Positions 8,358-15,120 of a stretch of DNA of 30,025 nucleotides are shown in pieces. The position numbers and the translations under genes were made by a program. Origin of the DNA: Coriobacteriaceae bacterium (GTDB lineage: Bacteria > Actinomycetota > Coriobacteriia > Coriobacteriales > Eggerthellaceae); NCBI GenBank assembly GCA_015062635.1, contig SUUF01000002.1, positions 27,433 to 57,457 on the forward strand, read 5' to 3'. The notes under the pieces are model-generated. The model was given only the letters and a program-made list of their open reading frames with translations, did not search any database and was not told the origin of the DNA. Each line of letters starts with the position of its first letter. Position 1 is the stretch's first letter.

Positions 8358-9758
8358 ATGGCAGATGCGCATATCGCCGGCAAGCAGCTTGCAGGCAAGA
8401 AGATACTCTGGCTTTTCGCCATCGGCCAGCTGGGCTGGTCGATGCTCTCGGGCATCATCAGCAACTGGCTCGTCTATTTCTACCAGCCGGGCGAGGCCCT
8501 GCTCTCGCAGGGGCATCAGCTCTTCATCACGCAGGGGGCCGTTTTCCTCGGGCTCACCGTCATCGGCCTCATCACGGCGTCGGGGCGTTTGTTCGACGCC
8601 ATCACCGACCCGCTCATCGCATCGTTTTCCGACCGCTGCAAGCATCCCTGGGGCAGGCGCATCCCGTTCCTGCGCTTTGCGCCCATCCCGTTCGGCATCT
8701 TCACGGTGCTCATCTTCTGGTCGCCGTTCGAGGGCATCGCGCTGGGGAACAACCTGTTCCTGCTCGGCGCCGTGCTGTGCTTCTACGTTTCGATGACCTG
8801 CTATTGCACGCCGTATAACGCGCTCATCCCCGAGCTCGGGCGCACGCAGAACCAGCGCATCAACGTCTCCACGTTCCTCTCGGTCACCTATTTCTTCGGA
8901 ACGGCCTTCGCCTACCTGGTGCCGACGATTGCCGGCATCTTCGAGCCCTCGCTCGGCTCGGTCGGCAGCTTCCGCGCCACCATCGCCATCCTCGCGTGCT
9001 TGGCGGTCGTGTTCATGCTCGTGCCCGCCTTCACCATCGACGAGCACAAGTATGCGGTCACCACGCCGTCCGAGACGCCCACGTTCCGCAGCCTCGGCAA
9101 GACCTTCAAGAACAAGCAGTTCCAAACCTTCGTGTGCTCCGACATCCTGTATTGGATCGCGCTCACGATGTTCCAGACCGGCCTGCCGTTCTATATCACC
9201 GAGCTCATGGGGCTCGACGATTCCATGACCTTCCCGCTGTTCGCGCTCATGACGCTCGTGAGCTTCTGCTGCTACCCCGTCGTGAACGTGGTGGCCAAGC
9301 GCATCGGGAAGAAGCGCCTCGTGGTGTTCGCGTTCCTGTTCTTCTGCGTGGCTTTCGGCATCACGAGCTGCGTGGGCTGGTTCGGCCTGCCGGGCATCGT
9401 GTGGGGCGCCATCGTGGCCGTGCTCGCCGCCATCCCGATGGCGATTCTGGGCATCCTTCCGCAGGCCGTGGTGGCCGACATCGCCGAGGCCGACGGCATC
9501 ACGACCGGCGAGAAACGCGAGGGCATGTTCTACGCCGCGCGCACCTTCGCCTTCAAGCTGGGCCAGTCGGTGTCGATGCTGCTGTTCACCTCGATCTCGC
9601 TCATCGGAACCGGGGGCGCGGGCTATCGCCTGACGGCTCTCGTAGCTTGCCTGTTCTGCCTGGCGGGCGGCCTCGTGTTCATGCGCTACCGCGAACGCGA
9701 GGTGCTTGGCGTCATCGAGGCGGCGCGCGCTTCCGAGCCGGTGCTCGAAGATGAATAG
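8358..9758 (+). CDS. GPH-family sugar:cation symporter (MelB-like)
   Basis: A 466-residue polytopic membrane protein with about twelve hydrophobic spans. The signature of the glycoside-pentoside-hexuronide symporters is clear near residue 80: FDAITDPLIASFSDRCKHPW followed by GRRIPFLR. It corresponds to the MelB loop with the conserved Asp and Arg residues. It lies directly upstream of an alpha-galactosidase and galactokinase, so the most likely substrates are melibiose- or raffinose-type alpha-galactosides carried in with Na+ or H+. The substrate is inferred from context. The start at 8358 follows GGAAAGGGG; upstream in-frame ATGs at 8214 and 8322 have poorer ribosome sites. Its last eight bases overlap the next gene (ATGAATAG), indicating translational coupling. 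Confidence 0.9.
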   Translation: MADAHIAGKQLAGKKILWLFAIGQLGWSMLSGIISNWLVYFYQPGEALLSQGHQLFITQGAVFLGLTVIGLITASGRLFDAITDPLIASFSDRCKHPWGRRIPFLRFAPIPFGIFTVLIFWSPFEGIALGNNLFLLGAVLCFYVSMTCYCTPYNALIPELGRTQNQRINVSTFLSVTYFFGTAFAYLVPTIAGIFEPSLGSVGSFRATIAILACLAVVFMLVPAFTIDEHKYAVTTPSETPTFRSLGKTFKNKQFQTFVCSDILYWIALTMFQTGLPFYITELMGLDDSMTFPLFALMTLVSFCCYPVVNVVAKRIGKKRLVVFAFLFFCVAFGITSCVGWFGLPGIVWGAIVAVLAAIPMAILGILPQAVVADIAEADGITTGEKREGMFYAARTFAFKLGQSVSMLLFTSISLIGTGGAGYRLTALVACLFCLAGGLVFMRYREREVLGVIEAARASEPVLEDE

Positions 9759-11382
9759 CCTGACGCCGGCATCGTACCGGGTGGAATACCGCGCCGCGGC
9801 TTCGGATGCACCGTCCGCACGGCGCGTCATCGATGTGGAGGGATTCGACTCCTATGTGACGCAGGAGCTCTCGTTGCTGGTGCGCTTCGACGGAGAACGC
9901 CTGGATATCGAGGCGGTGCCCCATGTGCCGCTCGTGCTGGAACGCGTGCTGGTGCGGTTTTCGCACGCCTACTCCCAACGCGAATCGGTTCTGCATAACG
10001 GATACCAGAGCTGGACGACCACTGCGTGGCGGTCGGTTTGGCGCAGCATGCGCGGCCTCGAGACGGCGCCGCGGCCCATTGTGAAAACGTATGCGCTCGA
10101 CGCCATCGGGGATTACCGGTTCGCCGAGTACAAGATGAATTCGAGCAGGCAACACGGTTACACCTATGCCGTGTTGCGCGAGGAAGGCGACCATGTGCTC
10201 GTGGCGTCGCTCGATGAAACGCGGGGATTCACCCGCATCGAGACCGACGCGTCGGCGGGCACGCTGACGATGGAAACCGAGTGCTCGGCGCGCGAGCTGC
10301 CCGAGGGCGAAACGGTTGCGGTGGCCTCCTATGCCGTGGTCGCGGGAGCCGAAGCCGCGGTGTACGACCGGTGGTTCGCGCTTTCGGGCATCCAGGCGCG
10401 CCCGGTGCGTCCGCTGGTGGGATATTCCAGCTGGTATCGGCATTACGGCGAAATCGACCAGGATAAGCTGGGAGTCGATTTGGAAGGTGCGCAGCGGGCG
10501 TTCGGGACGATGCCGGGCCAGCCGGGGTTCGCCGTGGAGGGCGCCACGTTGCTCTTCCAGGTGGACGACGGCTATTGCAAGGTGGGCGATTGGCTCGATG
10601 TGGATGCCGCGAAGTTCCCCGACGGGTTGCCGGCCTTGGCGCGGCGGATCCGGTCGGCGGGATTCCTGCCGGGCCTGTGGCTCGCGCCATTCGTGTGCGA
10701 GCGGGAGTCGCGGGTGTTCGCACGGCATCCCGATTGGGTGCTGCGCGATGATGCCGGCGACCCCGTGCGCACGGGCTTTCATTGGAGCGGGCATTATGCG
10801 CTCGACACCCTGAATCCCGACGTGCGCGCCCACGTGGCCTCGTGCGTGCGCACCATCGTGCATGAATGGGGCTTCGGCCTGCTGAAACTCGATTTCCTGT
10901 ACGGGGCGTGCCTCGAGCCGCACGGCGGGATGAACCGGGGCGAGCTGATGGCCGACGCCTTGCGGCTGGTTCGGCAGGCGGCGGGCGAGGAGTGCCTGCT
11001 GCTGGGATGCGGCATGCCCCTGGCAAGCGGCTTCGGGCTTGTCGACTACTGTCGCATCGGGTGCGATGTGGGGCTCGATTGGGATGGCCCGCTGTATCTG
11101 CGCCCGCTGCACAGCGAGCGCGTCAGCACGAAGAACAGCCTGGGCGACACCATCGCGCGGGCGCCGTTGGACGGCCGTGCGTTCGGCAACGACCCCGACG
11201 TGTTCTTCCTGCGCGACGATGTGAAGCTCTCGGAACGGCAGCGGCGGCGCCTGCTCGAAACCGACGCCCGCCTTGGGAGCATGCTGCTGACTTCCGACAA
11301 CATGGGCGAATGGGATTCCGAACAGCGCGCGCAGTTCCAGGATGCGGTGCGCGTGCTGGTGGGGCGCAAAGCGCCGCGGTAG
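9751..11382 (+). CDS. GH36 alpha-galactosidase
   Basis: A 543-residue glycoside hydrolase of clan GH-D, close in length to the roughly 550-residue Thermotoga-type GH36 enzyme rather than the 700-750 residue forms. An N-terminal beta-rich domain of about 220 residues precedes a TIM barrel. Family landmarks are QVDDGY (Asp272-Asp273), the nucleophile in LLKLDFLYG (Asp381) and the acid/base in CRIGCDVGLDWD (Asp439). It would hydrolyse terminal alpha-1,6-linked galactose from melibiose, raffinose or similar sugars, retaining configuration. There is no signal peptide, so it acts inside the cell on sugar imported by the upstream symporter. The start overlaps the symporter stop codon and has no strong ribosome site of its own, which fits coupled translation. 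A galactokinase follows 49 bp on. Confidence 0.9.
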   Translation: MNSLTPASYRVEYRAAASDAPSARRVIDVEGFDSYVTQELSLLVRFDGERLDIEAVPHVPLVLERVLVRFSHAYSQRESVLHNGYQSWTTTAWRSVWRSMRGLETAPRPIVKTYALDAIGDYRFAEYKMNSSRQHGYTYAVLREEGDHVLVASLDETRGFTRIETDASAGTLTMETECSARELPEGETVAVASYAVVAGAEAAVYDRWFALSGIQARPVRPLVGYSSWYRHYGEIDQDKLGVDLEGAQRAFGTMPGQPGFAVEGATLLFQVDDGYCKVGDWLDVDAAKFPDGLPALARRIRSAGFLPGLWLAPFVCERESRVFARHPDWVLRDDAGDPVRTGFHWSGHYALDTLNPDVRAHVASCVRTIVHEWGFGLLKLDFLYGACLEPHGGMNRGELMADALRLVRQAAGEECLLLGCGMPLASGFGLVDYCRIGCDVGLDWDGPLYLRPLHSERVSTKNSLGDTIARAPLDGRAFGNDPDVFFLRDDVKLSERQRRRLLETDARLGSMLLTSDNMGEWDSEQRAQFQDAVRVLVGRKAPR

Positions 11383-11431
11383 CTTTATGACGCCGGACAT
11401 GGTGCGCGGCGCGCGGAGAAAGGAGAGCTCG

Positions 11432-12583
11432 ATGGGCGAGTGGACGGTGCGGGCGTTTGCGCCCGGTCGGACGGAATTGGCTGGCAATCATATGGACCAT
11501 CAGGGCGGGCGCGTGGTTTCCGCGGCGGTGACGCAGGGCACCGAGGCGCTGGCGCGGCCGAACGGGCTCGGCGTGGCTCGCGTGCACAGCACCGGCTACC
11601 TGTCGTTTGAGATCCCCCTTTCGGACGATGCCGATTTCGAGCCGCGCCTCGACGAGGCGGGCACTTCGGCCGGCCTCGTGCGCGGGATGGCGGCGGGCTT
11701 GCGCTCGGCAGGCGTGGTTGTGCCCGGTTTCGACGCGCAGGTGTCGACGACGTTGCCGCCGGGCGGCGGATTGTCGTCGTCGGCCTCCTTCGAGATGGCG
11801 GTCGGACGCGTCATGGAGGCGCTGGCCGGCGCAGAACCGCTGCCACCCCTGCAGATGGCGGCCATCGGGGCGAAGGCCGAGCAGGAATTCTTCGGCAAGC
11901 CCTGCGGCCTGCAAGACCAGTCGGCAATCGCGTGCGGCGGCATCAGCCTGCTCGATTTCAAGGATCCGACCCACCCGACGGCCGAGCCCATCGATTTCGA
12001 TTTCCACGCGCATGGCATCGCGGTGGTGCTGATCGACACCCGTTGCGACCACAGCCAGTTCAACGCCGATTTCGCAAAGCTGGTGAACGACATGTTCGCC
12101 GCCGCCGACTATTTCGGGGCCCAGCGCATGGACCAGGTCCCAGAAGCGACGTACATCGGGAAGATTCGCGACGTCGCCCGCAAGCTGGGTGACGACGTCG
12201 CGCTGCGCGGGTTCCATTACTACAATGAGCTGCACCTGGTCGACCTGCGCGTCGCGGCGTTGCGCACGGGTGATGTGGAAGCCTACCTGCAGGCGACGCG
12301 GCGTTCGGCCGTTTCCTCGGCCCAGTACCTGCAGAACGTGGCCGTTGCCGGCAGTGCGCAACAGCCGGCGATGATGGCTTTGGCGCTTGCCGACCGGCTG
12401 CTCGACGGCAGGGGGGCGGTGCGCATCCATGGCGGCGGCTTCGGCGGAACCATCCAGGCATATGTGCCGCTGCCGGCGCTCGATTCCTTCGTCGATGGCA
12501 TCGAGTCGGTCTTGGGCCGAGGCGTGTGCAATGTGGTCGAGATAAACCCCCGCGGCGCCTGGGCCGAGCATCTGCAGGGATAA
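11432..12583 (+). CDS. galK: Galactokinase
   Basis: A 383-residue GHMP-family kinase that phosphorylates galactose at C1 with ATP. The three GHMP motifs are present: the substrate-binding motif PGRTELAGNHMDHQGG at 11-26 (the GNH variant common in Firmicutes and actinobacterial gut enzymes, against GEHTDY in enterobacteria), the phosphate loop PPGGGLSSSA at 109-118 and HGGGFGG at 333-339. The start at 11432 follows AAAGGAGAG; in-frame upstream ATGs fall in the end of the alpha-galactosidase gene. GalT follows after 47 bp, so the gene belongs to the Leloir part of this cassette. Confidence 0.92.
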   Translation: MGEWTVRAFAPGRTELAGNHMDHQGGRVVSAAVTQGTEALARPNGLGVARVHSTGYLSFEIPLSDDADFEPRLDEAGTSAGLVRGMAAGLRSAGVVVPGFDAQVSTTLPPGGGLSSSASFEMAVGRVMEALAGAEPLPPLQMAAIGAKAEQEFFGKPCGLQDQSAIACGGISLLDFKDPTHPTAEPIDFDFHAHGIAVVLIDTRCDHSQFNADFAKLVNDMFAAADYFGAQRMDQVPEATYIGKIRDVARKLGDDVALRGFHYYNELHLVDLRVAALRTGDVEAYLQATRRSAVSSAQYLQNVAVAGSAQQPAMMALALADRLLDGRGAVRIHGGGFGGTIQAYVPLPALDSFVDGIESVLGRGVCNVVEINPRGAWAEHLQG

Positions 12584-12630
12584 CGGGAACGAAGCGCGCC
12601 AAACGCGCCGCGTCGAGAGATGGGATTGCG

Positions 12631-13698
12631 ATGATAGACACCGATGCGTTTTACCGCGAAAGTTGCGAGAAGGGGTTCGTGCAGCTCGAGGCCATCGCGC
12701 GCAATATCGCGTGGACGACGGGCACCGATTGGGGCGAGCTCGAGATAACGATCAACCTATCGAAGCCCGAGAAAGACCCGAAAGCCATCGCGGCCGCCGC
12801 GACGGGCGGTTCGCAGGCGGCCATGGGCTCGATTGTCGGCGATAATCCCGCCATCCGTTCGGGTGCCTGCCAGCTTTGCGTGACCGAGCGCGATGTGCAG
12901 CTCGGCTACGCCAAGCGCATCGAGCTCGGCGGCGAGCAGTGGGGTCTATGGTACAGCCCGTATGCCTATTATCCCGAGCATTGCATCGCGATGTGCTGGG
13001 AGCATCGTCCCATGCATATCGACCGCAAGGCCTTCACGTGCCTGTTCGACTTTGTCGACCAGTTCCCGCAGTACTTCATCGGCAGCAACGCCGATTTGCC
13101 CATCGTGGGCGGCAGCATCCTCGCGCACGATCACTTCCAGGGCGGCGGGCACGTGTTTCCCATGCAGAAGGCCCCCATCGTGCAGGAGTTCGCGCTTGAC
13201 GCGTATCCGGGAGTGCGGGCTGGCGTCGTGAAGTGGCCGCTGACGGTGATCCGCCTGGAAGGCGAGGACCGCGTGCAGCTGATCGATGCGGCCTCGGCCA
13301 TCCTGCGCACGTGGCGGGCGTACAGCGACCCCGCGGTGGGCGTGCTCGCCGAAACCGATGGCGAGCCGCATAACACGATAACGCCCATGCTTCGCAAGCG
13401 GGGCGATTGCTACCAGTTCGACCTTGCGTTGCGCTGCAATATCACGAGCGCCGAGCACCCGCTGGGCGTGTTCCATCCGCATGAGCACCTTCACCACATC
13501 AAACGCGAGAACATCGGGCTCATCGAGGTGATGGGCCTGGCCATCCTGCCGCCGCGGGTGCGTGATGTCATGGCGGAGCGCGGCCTTTCCCGTGACGATG
13601 TCGGCCGCCTGTTCGCCGAGGTCCTCGAATGCGCCGGCGTCTTCAAATGGGATGACCCCGGCCGCGACGCCCTCAACCGCTTCCTGGATGCAATCTGA
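12631..13698 (+). CDS. galT: UDP-glucose--hexose-1-phosphate uridylyltransferase, class II, N-terminally short
   Basis: A 355-residue GalT that exchanges UMP between UDP-glucose and galactose-1-phosphate. It is of the Firmicutes-type class: ELEITINLSKPEKDPKAIA at about 36-54, CQLC at 80-83, WGLWYSPYAYYPEH at 104-117, the HIT-like HDHFQGG at 166-172 and HPHEHLHHIK at 282-291. Typical class II enzymes are near 490 residues. This one begins where their residue 120-140 would be and lacks the N-terminal region. Only 47 bp separate it from galK, and no missing part is seen in another frame. The start at 12631 has only a weak ribosome site (GAGATGGG); an in-frame ATG at 12526 would overlap galK and adds only 35 unrelated residues. 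The catalytic core looks intact. Confidence 0.88.
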   Translation: MIDTDAFYRESCEKGFVQLEAIARNIAWTTGTDWGELEITINLSKPEKDPKAIAAAATGGSQAAMGSIVGDNPAIRSGACQLCVTERDVQLGYAKRIELGGEQWGLWYSPYAYYPEHCIAMCWEHRPMHIDRKAFTCLFDFVDQFPQYFIGSNADLPIVGGSILAHDHFQGGGHVFPMQKAPIVQEFALDAYPGVRAGVVKWPLTVIRLEGEDRVQLIDAASAILRTWRAYSDPAVGVLAETDGEPHNTITPMLRKRGDCYQFDLALRCNITSAEHPLGVFHPHEHLHHIKRENIGLIEVMGLAILPPRVRDVMAERGLSRDDVGRLFAEVLECAGVFKWDDPGRDALNRFLDAI

Positions 13699-13724
13699 AG
13701 ACGGGACCACACGGGGAGGGTAGG

Positions 13725-14813
13725 ATGGCAAAGCGGTTGGCCATTACCGGCGTTTCATCGATGCAGGCATGGGATGAGGGCGCGAAAACGTACGCCCGGC
13801 CTACCCGTCTGCGCTCAGTTGCAAGCTTCGCGGCCTCGGCTTCCGATCTTGCCGCTTTCACGACGCTTCCCCAAGGATGCACCACGCCCGTTGAAATCTT
13901 GGTTGGCGATATCGCGAAGCGTTCCAAGACGCGGTTGTGGCGTGCTTGCCTGAAGAAAGACCCGTTGCCTTCCGGGTCTCTTTGGGATCTTGGCGATAAT
14001 CGTTGCCTCACCGCCCCGGAGTACTTCTTTCTCCGAACGGCACCCCGTCTGTCCTTCGCGCAGGCCGTGCTGCTGGGTATGGAGATTTGCGGCCACTACT
14101 CTACGTTGATGAGCGCACCATATCGCATATATTGCGATATGGTGCGCCGTGAGCAAGGCGGGTCGCTGCTTGCCAACCCTTGGCCTCCGACAGAGTGGGA
14201 GATGTCGGTGGAACATCAGCGGCAGCTGATGCAGCTTGGATTCATCAGCCGTCCTTCACTTGCAAGTGGCGATGGGCTTCGAGATTACCTTTCGCGCGCA
14301 TTGTCAGAGGGCAGTCATTCGCGTGCGATTCTTGCCGCTCGCCATATCAAAGACGGCTCTCGGTCTCCCATGGAGTCGCGATTATATGCTCGTTACTGCC
14401 TTCCGCGACGCTATGGCGGTCTCAGCTTGCTGCCTGTCGAGCTAAATAGAACGTTCACGTTATCGGCTGATGTCGCTAAAACGATTGGCGTCACGCATTA
14501 CTCCGTGGACCTGTACTGGCCGACGGCTTCGATCGCCATCGAATATCAGGGCAAGGAAGTTCATTCGGGATTGACCGCTGAACAGCGAGATCGCTTAAAG
14601 CGAAACATCCTGGAGGTCGAAGGCGTGCGCATCCTATCGATCGATGCAGCGCAATACGATAACAAAAGCGTATTGGAGCTGTATGGAAGCGAGATTGCGG
14701 CGGGGATGGGCAAAGCCTCTTGGGAATTGAAGCCTCGGCGAGGCGAGCAGCAGAAACGTTATGCGCTTGCGGATGAGCTACGCGATTGGGAAAGCGATCT
14801 ATATCGCGTTTGA
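13725..14813 (+). CDS. DUF559/Vsr-like PD-(D/E)XK-fold protein
   Basis: A 362-residue protein whose specific function I do not recognise. The C-terminal part resembles DUF559/Vsr-type nuclease folds: SPMESRL with Glu217, then YSVDLYWP with Asp262, then AIEYQGKEVH with Glu273 and Gln275, matching a D-ExQ-G-H pattern where relatives have ExDG or ExK. The N-terminal 200 residues look helical with a possible winged-helix segment, recalling AbiEi-like two-part proteins. A strong ribosome site (GGGGAGGG, 13713-13720) precedes the ATG, and the stop of galT lies 26 bp upstream. Codon use is visibly more AT-rich than its neighbours, which suggests acquisition. No antitoxin-like or methylase partner is adjacent. 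A terminator and a large inverted-repeat element follow. It could be a nuclease, a transcription-linked DNA-binding protein or a toxin-type factor. Confidence 0.65.
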   Translation: MAKRLAITGVSSMQAWDEGAKTYARPTRLRSVASFAASASDLAAFTTLPQGCTTPVEILVGDIAKRSKTRLWRACLKKDPLPSGSLWDLGDNRCLTAPEYFFLRTAPRLSFAQAVLLGMEICGHYSTLMSAPYRIYCDMVRREQGGSLLANPWPPTEWEMSVEHQRQLMQLGFISRPSLASGDGLRDYLSRALSEGSHSRAILAARHIKDGSRSPMESRLYARYCLPRRYGGLSLLPVELNRTFTLSADVAKTIGVTHYSVDLYWPTASIAIEYQGKEVHSGLTAEQRDRLKRNILEVEGVRILSIDAAQYDNKSVLELYGSEIAAGMGKASWELKPRRGEQQKRYALADELRDWESDLYRV

Positions 14814-14838
14814 CGCACGTCGATGTGATTGCGGCATC

Positions 14839-14866
14839 GGGCAAAATGAGTTTGCCCCTCTTTTAA
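14839..14866 (+). terminator. Rho-independent terminator after the DUF559-like gene
   Basis: A 7-bp stem GGGCAAA/TTTGCCC (14839-14845 and 14851-14857) with loop ATGAG is followed by CTCTTTTAA. It lies 25 bp after the stop codon. Its right half overlaps the edge of the inverted-repeat element at 14844-15071. Confidence 0.65.
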
Positions 14867-15071
14867 CATGGTTTTACTCGCGTTTTTTCGGCTATTGATA
14901 GACTCTGCGAAGGTAGTACGCTGTTGTTGCCGCAACGGCCTGATATAGCCCCAGGTCAACGAAGAATTATTCAAAGAGTAGAATAATAGAATCGTGGAAT
15001 ACCGAGAGATAGTCTATCAATAGCCGAAAAAACGTTAGTAAATAGGCCTCGAAACGCAGTCAAACTCATTT
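14844..15071. repeat. 228-bp inverted-repeat element of unknown type
   Basis: This fills most of the 307-bp gap between two convergent genes. A perfect 24-bp inverted repeat lies at 14881-14904 and 15011-15034. It extends outward to 14873/15042 with two mismatches. A further 11-bp perfect pair (AAATGAGTTTG) lies at 14844-14854 and 15061-15071, at exactly equal distance from the core on both sides, with an unconserved 18-bp spacer. The 106-bp centre holds two smaller stems: 14920-14926 with 14933-14939, and ATTATTC/GAATAAT at 14966-14972 and 14981-14987. No protein-coding content is convincing. It could be a MITE-like remnant, a structured RNA or an invertible segment; no target duplication is seen. 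Confidence 0.7.
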
Positions 15072-15120
15072 CGTAAGGGCAATCGCGCATCGCAATGACA
15101 GATACGGTGTGCAAAACACG

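Noticed and set aside
5178..12571. Minus-strand open frames opposite the SNF2, symporter, alpha-galactosidase and galK genes
   Set aside because: Same reason: each lies antisense to a well-supported gene, with no motif or start signal of its own.
14759..14974. 71-codon minus-strand open frame overlapping the end of the DUF559-like gene
   Set aside because: It covers one arm of the inverted repeat, has no ribosome site and has no recognisable sequence.
14905..15010. Invertible promoter driving a flanking gene
   Set aside because: Both flanking genes converge on this segment, so a promoter here could not drive either in sense. Inversion itself is kept as a possibility in the findings.
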